DNA of 5,458 bases from Ruminococcaceae bacterium UBA1448 (lineage in GTDB: Bacteria > Bacillota > Clostridia > Oscillospirales > Ruminococcaceae). This document shows, piece after piece, positions 1 to 5,458 of this stretch; position 1 is the first letter of the stretch; every line of letters starts with the position of its first letter. Made by a program: the position numbers and the translations under genes. Where the stretch lies: NCBI GenBank assembly GCA_002329405.1, contig DCTE01000062.1:774-6231 (forward strand), in the 5' to 3' direction. The notes below the pieces were generated by a model that saw only the letters and a program-made list of their open reading frames with translations, did no database searches and was not told the origin of the DNA.

Positions 1-1
1 G

Positions 2-859
2 AATGACTGCTATTACTGCGGAATCCGCCGCTCAAATGACGCGGTTTCCCGTTACCGGCTGACACTTGAAGATATTCTCGAATGCTGCCAGGAGGGGTAC
101 CAGAGCGGATATCGTACCTTTGTACTCCAAGGGGGCGAGGATAGCTGGTTTACCGATGAGCGGATGGTCGAGATCATCCGCGCCATTAAAGAACAGCATC
201 CCGAATGTGTGGTCACCCTGTCGATCGGGGAGCGGAGCCGGGAATCTTACCAGCGGATGTTTGACGCCGGAGCACAGCGGTATCTGCTGCGGCATGAAAC
301 AGCAAATACCGTACATTATGGTAAACTGCATCCGGCGGTACAAACGCTGGAAAACAGAATACGCTGTCTGTATGACCTGCGGGAGATCGGATATCAGGTC
401 GGCTGCGGATGTATGGTCGGTTCGCCTTACCAGACAGTAGAATGTCTGGCGGAGGATATGATCTTCATGGGCGAGTTTAAGCCGCATATGATCGGCATAG
501 GCCCGTTTATCCCCCACAGCCAGACTCCGTTTAAGGATTTCGCGGCAGGGAGCGTTGAAATGACGCTGATGATGCTGAGTTTATGCCGGATTATGATTCC
601 TGAGGTACTGCTTCCGGCGACAACCGCGCTTGGAACGGTGCGGGGGGACGGGCGGCAGGAAGGGGTACTGGCGGGATGCAACGTCATCATGCCCAATCTT
701 TCGCCCTTGTCGGTGCGGAAAAAATATATGCTGTATGACAACAAGGTGGGAACTGCCGATTCAGCCGCCGATGGCATGGCACGGCTGGCAGCTCAGATGG
801 AAGCAATTGGCTATCAAATGGTTTCCGGCCGGGGGGATTCTCCCAGAATGCGGCAGTAA
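2..859 (+). CDS. hydE: HydE-family radical SAM enzyme, 5'-truncated by the window edge
   Basis: The reading frame is open from base 2 to the TAA at 857-859, giving 285 residues; a full HydE is about 350, so roughly 60 N-terminal residues lie upstream. The fragment begins NDCYYCGIRR, the last two cysteines (fragment residues 3 and 6) of the CX3CX2C motif that binds the SAM-cleaving [4Fe-4S] cluster; the first Cys should lie two codons before the window. Other HydE hallmarks are LQGGED (43-47, SAM amino-group motif), LLRHETAN (95-102), MVGSPYQT (138-145), GIGPFIPHSQTP (165-176), LLPATTALGT (203-212) and NVIMPNLSP (227-235). Known HydE acts on an Fe(CO)2(CN)-cysteine precursor during [FeFe]-hydrogenase H-cluster assembly. 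This copy has no CX7CX2C second-cluster motif after LYDNK, and carries two cysteines (135, 137) in GCGCMVG. No hydF, hydG or hydrogenase gene is visible; a nitrogenase-like module follows 37 bp later. Family assignment is firm; the role in hydrogenase maturation is doubtful, and a repurposed paralogue is plausible. Confidence 0.88.
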   Translation, partial: NDCYYCGIRRSNDAVSRYRLTLEDILECCQEGYQSGYRTFVLQGGEDSWFTDERMVEIIRAIKEQHPECVVTLSIGERSRESYQRMFDAGAQRYLLRHETANTVHYGKLHPAVQTLENRIRCLYDLREIGYQVGCGCMVGSPYQTVECLAEDMIFMGEFKPHMIGIGPFIPHSQTPFKDFAAGSVEMTLMMLSLCRIMIPEVLLPATTALGTVRGDGRQEGVLAGCNVIMPNLSPLSVRKKYMLYDNKVGTADSAADGMARLAAQMEAIGYQMVSGRGDSPRMRQ

Positions 860-885
860 ACGTCAGTAGTTTGATTGATGATATA

Positions 886-891
886 AAGGGG
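886..891 (+). promoter_or_regulatory. Ribosome binding site of the NifH-like gene
   Basis: AAGGGG lies 5 nt before the ATG at 897 and 8 nt before a second in-frame ATG at 900. The second spacing is nearer the optimum, so the true start may be codon 2 (M-I-K-I-A-V-Y). The choice changes the protein by one residue only. Confidence 0.55.
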
Positions 892-896
892 AAAGA

Positions 897-1685
897 ATGA
901 TGATTAAGATTGCAGTATATGGAAAAGGCGGCATCGGAAAATCGACGACGGTCTCCAATATCGCGGCGGCACTGGCCGATGAGGGGATGCGGGTCATGCA
1001 GATTGGATGCGACCCGAAAGCGGATTCCACCAGCAGCCTGCATGGTGGCAAACGGATTAAAACGGTGTTGGAACTGGTTCGGCAGAAGCCCGGCAATTTG
1101 GAGCTTTCCGAGATGGTGACCGAAGGGTACGGCGGGGTCGTCTGTGTTGAAGCGGGCGGACCGACACCGGGCAGCGGGTGTGCCGGACGCGGGATTATCA
1201 CCGCGCTGGAAAAACTGGAGGAGATGGGCGGTTATGAGGTCTACCGCCCGGATGTAATCATCTATGACGTTTTGGGCGACGTTGTCTGCGGCGGCTTTTC
1301 TGCGCCGATGCGGGAAGGTTACGCCGACAGTGTCTTTGTCATTACATCGGGTGAAAATATGGCGATTTATGCGGCTGCCAATATTGCGACGGCAATTGAA
1401 AATTTCCGCGACCGCGGCTATGCGACCCTCGGCGGAATTATTCTCAACCGGAAAAATGTAAAGGATGAGGAAAAGAAGGTCGCGGAGTTTGCAGAAGAAT
1501 TCCATTCTTCGATTGTCGGAACCCTTGACCGCTCCGACCTTGTCCAGCAGGCGGAAGAGATGGGCAAGACGGTTGTGGAGGCCTTCCCTGACAGTGAGAT
1601 GGCCAGTCAATACCGAACGCTTGCAAAAGCGGTGCTGGAAGCGGTGAAAAAAGGAAAGGATGAGGCGGATGCTGAAAAAGATTGA
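897..1685 (+). CDS. NifH/BchL/CfbC-like Fe-protein (ATP-dependent reductase component)
   Basis: A 262-residue P-loop ATPase of the nitrogenase Fe-protein family. Visible features in order: Walker A GKGGIGKST (9-17); switch I CDPKADST (38-45), with Asp39 and Asp43; GPTPGSGCAGRG (88-99), with Cys95 as first ligand of the subunit-bridging [4Fe-4S] cluster and Arg98 matching the NifH Arg that DraT can ADP-ribosylate; switch II DVLGD (124-128); CGGFSAPMR (131-139), with Cys131 as second cluster ligand; and LNRKN (183-187) of the nucleotide-binding fold. Family knowledge: it works as a homodimer that hydrolyses MgATP and passes single low-potential electrons to a NifDK-type partner in the cytoplasm. 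All key residues are intact, so it should be functional. At 262 residues it is shorter than NifH (about 290) and close to CfbC-type proteins, lacking most of the NifH C-terminal tail. Its end overlaps the D-like gene, which points to cotranslation with its redox partner. It is a group IV-type homologue rather than a bona fide nitrogen-fixing NifH. Confidence 0.9.
   Translation: MMIKIAVYGKGGIGKSTTVSNIAAALADEGMRVMQIGCDPKADSTSSLHGGKRIKTVLELVRQKPGNLELSEMVTEGYGGVVCVEAGGPTPGSGCAGRGIITALEKLEEMGGYEVYRPDVIIYDVLGDVVCGGFSAPMREGYADSVFVITSGENMAIYAAANIATAIENFRDRGYATLGGIILNRKNVKDEEKKVAEFAEEFHSSIVGTLDRSDLVQQAEEMGKTVVEAFPDSEMASQYRTLAKAVLEAVKKGKDEADAEKD
1655..1660 (+). promoter_or_regulatory. Ribosome binding site that decides the D-like start
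   Basis: AAAGGA ends 8 nt before the ATG at 1669. The earlier in-frame ATG at 1660 overlaps this site and has only an AAGG 5 nt upstream (1651-1654). The better spacing favours 1669. The site lies inside the last codons of the NifH-like gene, as expected for translational coupling. Confidence 0.6.
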
Positions 1686-3009
1686 GCGGACGGCGATAGA
1701 CAAAAGCTGTGCGGCAGTGCGGATTGCCGACGCAAAATTTCCGGCACCTTTTCGTTCGGGACTGGAGTATTCGGCTCCGGCACGCGGTACCTGGAACATC
1801 GTACATACCGGTATGCTGGTTCCGGAAGGGCACGAAATCTTTGTCTGCGCTGCCAGCTGCCTGCGGGGCGTCGTTCTGACCGCTGCCGAACAGGGGACCT
1901 CCGACCGGTTTTCTACCATCGCTGTGCGGGAAAACAACCTGCTGGACGGGGACATGGAACAGCTGATTATTGACGGGGTGGGGGATATTCTCTCCAAGCT
2001 CCCCAAACGTCCGCCGGCGGTGCTGCTGTATACCAGCTGTGTTCACCACTTTACCGGCTGTGACCTGAAACTTGTATACCGCCGCCTGCGGGAAAAATAC
2101 CCGGATGTTGATTTTACCGACTGTTATATGAACCCAATCATGCGCAAAAGCGGATTGACGCCTGACCAGCTGATGCGGCGGCAGCTGTACAGCCTGTTGA
2201 AAAAGCAGCCGCTGGACCAAAAGAGCGTCAACATTATCGGCAATGACTTTGCGACCCTTCCGTCCAGTGAGCTGGTGGCGATTATAAAGGAGGGCGGCTA
2301 TACCCTGCGGGAAATCCAGGATTGCCGCAGCTATGCGGAATATCAGCAGATGGCGACCGCTTCGCTGAATATCGTCTATAATCCGGCAGCTAAGGCCGGA
2401 GCGGCCGCACTGGAAAGACGGCTCGGACAGAAATATCTCTATCTGCCGCTGTCGTATGATTATGATGAAATCGTGGACGGGCTGAATACCCTCTGCGATG
2501 CGCTGCATCTGCCGCGGCAGGATTTTTCCAGACGGATCGCTGATTGTGAAGCGGCGATGGAGAAGGCCAAAGCGGTTATTGGTGATACGCCGATCGCGAT
2601 TGATTATACCCTCTGTTACCGTCCGCTGAGTCTGGCGCGGCTGCTGCTCAGAAAAGGCTTTAACGTCCAGCGGGTTTATCTGGATGGAATCGGCGAGGAA
2701 AAGGCAGACTTTGAAGCACTGCAAAAAGAAGCACCCGATCTGATGCTGTATGCGACCGTTGAAGTCAAAATGCGGTTCCTGCACGGGGAAGATGCAGGCG
2801 CGGGTGGAGAACATTTTCTTGCTCTTGGACAGAAGGCGGCATATTTTACCGGCAGCGACAATTTTGTCAATATCGTTGAGTGCGGCGGCCTGTACGGCTT
2901 TGACGGCATTATCCGACTGGCCGGCGAAATGGAGGACGCTTATCTGCATAAAAAGGATGCCCGCCGGCTGATTCAGATTAAGGGCTTCGGGGGAGGATGC
3001 TGCTTATGA
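1669..3009 (+). CDS. Nitrogenase component 1-like protein, NifD/NifE-type subunit (group IV-like)
   Basis: 446 residues from the ATG at 1669 (an alternative start at 1660 adds three). It belongs to the nitrogenase component 1 (oxidoreductase/nitrogenase) family. Evidence: CAASCLRGVV (60-69), where NifD has its HGPVGC segment; SCVHHFTGCD (123-132), where the family has C-x5-GDD; FTDCYMNPIMRKSG (149-162); a middle Rossmann-like block ending YNPAAKAG (237-244); and GGLYGFDGI (406-414), matching the NifD GPYHGFDGF block. Hand alignment places Cys60 on NifD Cys88 and Cys124 on Cys154. NifD Cys62 has no counterpart (Glu33/Tyr34), and Cys64 is extra. The two FeMo-co ligands align with Asn238 (NifD Cys275) and Val400 (NifD His442), so no nitrogenase-type M-cluster is expected. 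The protein ends in a Gly-rich tail with two cysteines, GFGGGCCL. It overlaps the NifH-like gene by 17 bp and the K-like gene by 4 bp. Likely role: cluster-bearing half of a heteromeric reductase that takes electrons from the Fe-protein. The substrate is unknown. NifE-like scaffold function is a less favoured alternative. Confidence 0.82.
   Translation: MLKKIERTAIDKSCAAVRIADAKFPAPFRSGLEYSAPARGTWNIVHTGMLVPEGHEIFVCAASCLRGVVLTAAEQGTSDRFSTIAVRENNLLDGDMEQLIIDGVGDILSKLPKRPPAVLLYTSCVHHFTGCDLKLVYRRLREKYPDVDFTDCYMNPIMRKSGLTPDQLMRRQLYSLLKKQPLDQKSVNIIGNDFATLPSSELVAIIKEGGYTLREIQDCRSYAEYQQMATASLNIVYNPAAKAGAAALERRLGQKYLYLPLSYDYDEIVDGLNTLCDALHLPRQDFSRRIADCEAAMEKAKAVIGDTPIAIDYTLCYRPLSLARLLLRKGFNVQRVYLDGIGEEKADFEALQKEAPDLMLYATVEVKMRFLHGEDAGAGGEHFLALGQKAAYFTGSDNFVNIVECGGLYGFDGIIRLAGEMEDAYLHKKDARRLIQIKGFGGGCCL
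2989..2996 (+). promoter_or_regulatory. Ribosome binding site of the K-like gene, inside the D-like C-terminus
   Basis: GGGGGAGG lies 9 nt before the ATG at 3006. It directly abuts another in-frame ATG at 2997, which is too close to be used. The same bases encode the Gly-Gly-Gly run of the D-like C-terminus, so this stretch has a dual role. It supports the start at 3006. Confidence 0.65.
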
Positions 3010-4139
3010 AACAGACTGCCAGCTTTATTTCAACCTATTCAGCCGATGTCTTCGGCGTTGCCTCCGCCCTTTATGAGCTGGGCGGCATGACGATTATGCA
3101 CGATGCGTCCGGCTGCAATTCCACCTATAATACCCATGACGAACCGCGCTGGTATGATATCGACTCGATGGTCTATATCTCCGGCATTTCCGAAATGGAA
3201 GCGGTGATGGGGGACGACGGCAAGCTGATCGACGATATTGTCCAGGCGGCAGGAGAACTGTCTCCGAAGTTTATCGCACTGGCAGGAACGCCAATCCCGA
3301 TGATGATTGGGACTGATTATAAGGCGGTCGCGTCGGTGATTGAAAAGAAGACCGGGATTCCGGCTTTTGGATTTGCGACCAATGGAATGCACGATTATCT
3401 GAGCGGAATTTCAATGGCGTTTGAAGCGTTTGCTTCGAGGATGACCCGCCCGATGGAGGTAGTTCCCCATAGTGTCAATGTCCTTGGGCTGACGCCGCTG
3501 GACTTTGCGGTCTGCGGGTATGACCGGGAACTGGTCAGCCGGCTGCAGGCAGACGGGTTTACAGTTCTTTCGACCTGGTCGATGGGGTGTAGTCTGGAAG
3601 ATATTGGCCGCAGTGCGGCGGCTGAGGTCAATCTGGTCGTATCCTGGTGCGGCCTTGCAGCGGCAAAAAAGCTGAAAGCCATGTACGGAACGCCTTACGT
3701 GATCGGAGCACCGGTCGGCCAAAAATTTACCGCCGAGGTGCTGGATGCACTGCATCGGGCGGCAGAAGATAAAACCTGCCGCAATCTCTGCCAGCCTGCA
3801 AGCCCGGAAGGAACAACTGTTCTGATCGGGGAAAGCGTTACCAGCCTTTCGCTTGCGGCGGCACTGCGCCGGGAGGGCGGAGGAGATGTCCGGGTGATCT
3901 GCCCGGTCTGCTGTGAAAGCCAGCCAGGGCTGGTTCGCGCACTGGATGAGGATGAGCTAGTAAAGGCGCTGGCCGGTGCAGAAACGGTGGTTGCCGACCC
4001 ACTGTATCAGCCGATCTGCAAGGATAAACGTTTTGTCCGTCTGCCCCATGAGGCGTTTTCCGGGCGGCTGTTCCGCCGGGAGGATGTCAACCTGCTGACC
4101 GGGTTTGACCGGTTGAAAAGGGAGCTCCTGGGAGAATAA
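3006..4139 (+). CDS. Nitrogenase component 1-like protein, NifK/NifN-type subunit, short form
   Basis: 377 residues from the ATG at 3006, which shares ATGA (3006-3009) with the D-like stop codon; the in-frame ATG at 2997 has no room for a Shine-Dalgarno site. Family evidence: HDASGCNSTYNTHDEPRW (32-49), matching the N-terminal HGPxGC block with Cys37 as the likely Fe-S ligand; LAGTPIPMMIGTDY (92-105), which aligns with the C-x5-GDD block but has Pro96 where the second cysteine should be; TGIPAFGFATNGMHDY (116-131), the usual short segment after the first domain; and a C-terminal Rossmann-like part with ICPVCCESQ (298-306). At 377 residues it is much shorter than NifK (about 510-520) and shorter than its D-like partner. 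It has no signal peptide or membrane segment and should be cytosolic. The start-stop overlap implies coordinated, probably 1:1, synthesis with the D-like subunit and a heterodimer or heterotetramer. One cysteine (Cys37) could complete a cluster held by the partner's Cys60/64/124, as in inter-subunit clusters of DPOR-type enzymes. That last point is inference. Confidence 0.8.
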   Translation: MKQTASFISTYSADVFGVASALYELGGMTIMHDASGCNSTYNTHDEPRWYDIDSMVYISGISEMEAVMGDDGKLIDDIVQAAGELSPKFIALAGTPIPMMIGTDYKAVASVIEKKTGIPAFGFATNGMHDYLSGISMAFEAFASRMTRPMEVVPHSVNVLGLTPLDFAVCGYDRELVSRLQADGFTVLSTWSMGCSLEDIGRSAAAEVNLVVSWCGLAAAKKLKAMYGTPYVIGAPVGQKFTAEVLDALHRAAEDKTCRNLCQPASPEGTTVLIGESVTSLSLAAALRREGGGDVRVICPVCCESQPGLVRALDEDELVKALAGAETVVADPLYQPICKDKRFVRLPHEAFSGRLFRREDVNLLTGFDRLKRELLGE

Positions 4140-4166
4140 AAAAGGCCGCGGATTTTTGTGGCACTG

Positions 4167-4175
4167 AAAGGAAAG
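4167..4175 (+). promoter_or_regulatory. Ribosome binding site of the binding-protein gene
   Basis: AAAGGAAAG precedes the ATG at 4183, with the AAGGA core 10 nt upstream. The whole gap after the K-like stop is 43 bp (4140-4182). No promoter-like hexamers are evident there, so the lipoprotein gene is probably read through from the nitrogenase-like genes. Confidence 0.6.
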
Positions 4176-4182
4176 AGTTACA

Positions 4183-5391
4183 ATGAAAAAGAGTTTGAGC
4201 TTTATCTGTGCAATGGTTTTCCTGCTGACAGCAGCCGGCTGCGGCAACACTGCTTCTACTTCTTCTGAGTCGACAGAAAGCAGTGCTTCGTCTTCTTCTG
4301 AGACCACCTCTTCTTCTGAGGGAAGCAGTGAAGAGGTCTCTTCTGCCGAATCTGAGGGAACCGAAGAGACCCATATCGTCGTCGACCATGCAGGCAACGA
4401 GGTCGAAGTCCCCTATGATATCGAGCGGATTGCAGTCGCCGATATTTACCCGCTGCCGAGCGTCCTGTCGGTCTTCTTTGATTCGGCGGAAAAGATCGTC
4501 GGGATGGCGCCCGCCAGCATGACCGCCGCCCAGAACAGCCTGCTCAGTGAGCTTTATCCCGAAATCCTCAATGCGGAAACCGGTTTCACCGACGGCACCA
4601 CGGTCAATATTGAAGAGCTGATCAAGCTGGACCCGGATGTCGTTTTCTATGGCGCATCCAACCCGGAAATCGGCGAACAGCTGAAAAACAGCGGTATTCC
4701 CGGTATTGCAATTTCGGTCAACAAGTGGGATTATAACGCAATTGAGACGCTGGACAACTGGATTTCACTGATCAGTGAGATGTTCCCGGATAACGACAAG
4801 ACCCAGCTGGTCAGCGATTACAGCAACGAGGTTTATGACGAAATCCAGGAGCGGGTCGCGGATATGTCGGATGAAGACCGTGCACGTCTTTTCTTCCTGT
4901 TCCAGTACAGCGATACGACGATTGCGACCTCCGGTCAGCACTTTTTCGGTCAGTGGTGGGCGGATGCAATCGGCGCAGTCAATGTCGCGCAGGAGCTGAC
5001 CACCGATAATGCCAACCAGGTCAGCATGGAGCAGATCTACGGCTGGAACCCGGACACCATCCTGATCACCAACTTTAACCAGGCAACCCCTGATGACCTG
5101 TTCGGCAATACGATCGGCAGCTATGACTGGAGCGAGATTGACGCAATCAAGCTGGGACAGGTCTACAAGATGCCGCTTGGGATGTACCGCAGCTATACGC
5201 CGGGCGTCGACACGCCGATCACCCTTTACTGGCTGGCAAAGACGGTTTATCCTGAGCTGTTTGAGGATATCGACGTAACCGAAAAGACGATTGATTATTA
5301 TGACAGCGTCTTTGGCGTCCAGCTGACTGAAGAACAGGCGGAGTCGATCTTCACACCGGTGACCGCTGCCGGCGCGGTATATTTTGACTGA
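4183..5391 (+). CDS. ABC transporter substrate-binding lipoprotein (Fe-siderophore/cobalamin/heme type)
   Basis: 402 residues. Residues 1-20 are a lipoprotein signal peptide: KK near the N-terminus, a hydrophobic core, and a lipobox ending AAGC with Cys20 as the lipidated residue. A Ser/Thr/Glu-rich linker (about 21-63) should hold the domain off the membrane. The rest matches the two-lobed periplasmic-binding fold of the BtuF/FhuD/FecB class: VVDHAGNEVEVPYDIERIAV (66-85) opens lobe 1; TTVNIEELIKLDPDVVFYG (139-157) is the typical 'asking what you attribute to the substrate' block; a long helix follows (about 185-228); FFGQWWADAIGAVNVAQ (254-270), then VSMEQIYGWNPDTILIT (280-296) open lobe 2; and YWLAKTVYPELF (349-360) is near the end. 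Role: captures a metal chelate, corrinoid or related ligand outside the cell and delivers it to a FecCD-type permease. The ligand cannot be read from sequence. Its position directly after the K-like gene suggests that the transporter supplies a substrate, cofactor precursor or metal to the reductase. The fold is confident, the ligand open. Confidence 0.9.
   Translation: MKKSLSFICAMVFLLTAAGCGNTASTSSESTESSASSSSETTSSSEGSSEEVSSAESEGTEETHIVVDHAGNEVEVPYDIERIAVADIYPLPSVLSVFFDSAEKIVGMAPASMTAAQNSLLSELYPEILNAETGFTDGTTVNIEELIKLDPDVVFYGASNPEIGEQLKNSGIPGIAISVNKWDYNAIETLDNWISLISEMFPDNDKTQLVSDYSNEVYDEIQERVADMSDEDRARLFFLFQYSDTTIATSGQHFFGQWWADAIGAVNVAQELTTDNANQVSMEQIYGWNPDTILITNFNQATPDDLFGNTIGSYDWSEIDAIKLGQVYKMPLGMYRSYTPGVDTPITLYWLAKTVYPELFEDIDVTEKTIDYYDSVFGVQLTEEQAESIFTPVTAAGAVYFD
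4259..4320 (+). repeat. Three copies of an 11-base motif in the Ser-rich linker
   Basis: CTTCTTCTGAG occurs at 4259-4269, 4292-4302 and 4310-4320, each time coding Ser-Ser-Glu in the same frame. Repeat starts are 33 and 18 bases apart, both multiples of three, so slippage between copies would change linker length without breaking the frame. This is low-complexity coding DNA, not a mobile element. Confidence 0.7.
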
Positions 5392-5427
5392 TATAGATTG
5401 GATAAAGCGATGGGGATAATTGGAAAC

Positions 5428-5433
5428 AGGAGG
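5428..5433 (+). promoter_or_regulatory. Consensus ribosome binding site for the gene running off the right edge
   Basis: A perfect AGGAGG sits 8 nt before the ATG at 5442, the strongest site in the window. It shows that a further + strand gene starts here, 50 bp after the binding-protein stop. The 5392-5441 gap shows no hairpin-plus-T-run terminator, so the operon probably continues. Confidence 0.75.
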
Positions 5434-5441
5434 TAAAATAG

Positions 5442-5458
5442 ATGGGAATGAATTCGAC
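5442..5458 (+). CDS. Start of the next gene, 3'-truncated; probably an ABC transporter component
   Basis: Only five full codons (M-G-M-N-S) and two further bases are present. ATG 5442 is chosen over ATG 5448 because its spacing from AGGAGG is 8 nt rather than 14. The product cannot be recognised from so little. In this transporter family the binding-protein gene is usually followed by a FecCD/BtuC-type permease and an ATPase, so a permease is the first guess, from context alone. Confidence 0.5.

Noticed and set aside
871..887. TTGATT and TATAAA resembling a promoter before the NifH-like gene.
   Set aside because: The two hexamers are only 5 bp apart, far less than the about 17 bp needed, and no -35 element is found at the right distance.
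687..2006. Long open frame of 439 codons on the minus strand.
   Set aside because: It runs antisense to the HydE-like, NifH-like and D-like genes, which have clear family motifs. Its translation is Arg/His/Ser-rich with no recognisable domain, so it is a shadow.
1444..2949. Long open frame of 501 codons on the minus strand.
   Set aside because: It lies opposite the D-like gene and the end of the NifH-like gene. The product shows no family motif and looks like complementary-strand translation of G+C-rich coding DNA.
897..4139. A true nitrogen-fixing nifHDK operon.
   Set aside because: The D-like subunit seems to lack the FeMo-co ligands, the K-like subunit lacks a P-cluster cysteine and is far too short, and no nifB, nifE or nifN is visible.
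897..4139. Chlorophyll-type (BchLNB or BchXYZ) or F430 (CfbCD) reductase.
   Set aside because: No other tetrapyrrole genes are visible. CfbD works as a single-subunit homodimer, while two different subunits are present here. The HydE neighbour does not fit either pathway. Only a tree could exclude a distant link.
4145..4162. Possible terminator hairpin after the K-like gene (GCCGC pairing with GTGGC).
   Set aside because: The stem is only 5 bp with one G-T pair, the T run sits in the loop rather than after the stem, and the next gene's ribosome binding site follows at once.

Overview
The window suggests an anaerobic, Gram-positive gut-type bacterium of the Clostridia, possibly an Oscillospiraceae/Ruminococcaceae relative. 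This is inferred from purine-rich Shine-Dalgarno sites (AGGAGG, AAAGGA, GGGGGAGG), moderately G+C-rich DNA, a lipoprotein with a long Ser/Glu-rich linker, and oxygen-sensitive radical SAM and nitrogenase-like proteins. Taxonomy cannot be settled from the window alone.

Everything reads on the + strand and is tightly packed, so it looks like one operon cut at both ends. The order is: (1) the C-terminal ~285 codons of a HydE-family radical SAM enzyme (2-859); (2) a 37-bp gap, then a NifH-like Fe-protein ATPase (897-1685); (3) a NifD/E-like catalytic-component subunit (1669-3009) overlapping the end of the NifH-like gene; (4) a second, shorter NifK/N-like subunit (3006-4139) joined by an ATGA overlap; (5) a 43-bp gap, then a secreted lipoprotein of the iron-siderophore/cobalamin/heme-type ABC binding-protein family (4183-5391); (6) a strong ribosome binding site and the first five codons of another gene (5442 to the edge), probably the next ABC transporter component. 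No tRNA, rRNA, CRISPR array, insertion sequence or convincing terminator is visible, and no intergenic stretch approaches 300 bases.

The main interest is the nitrogenase-like module. The Fe-protein keeps every key residue seen in NifH: the P-loop, both [4Fe-4S] cysteines, the switch residues and the Arg next to the cluster. The two partner subunits are much reduced. By hand alignment, the D-like subunit lacks both residues that hold the FeMo-cofactor in NifD (Cys275 and His442, Azotobacter numbering), and the K-like subunit has proline in place of its second P-cluster cysteine. What remains is CAASC and SCVHHFTGC in one subunit and SGC in the other, which could hold a simpler Fe-S cluster. 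This argues against N2 fixation and for an ATP-driven, low-potential reductase acting on another substrate, as the chlorophyll (DPOR/COR), F430 (CfbCD) and methylthio-alkane reductase (Mar) systems do. Pairing with a HydE-like enzyme and a metal-chelate/corrinoid-type importer suggests a substrate or cofactor that is imported, radically modified and reduced. That substrate is unknown, and this is inference.
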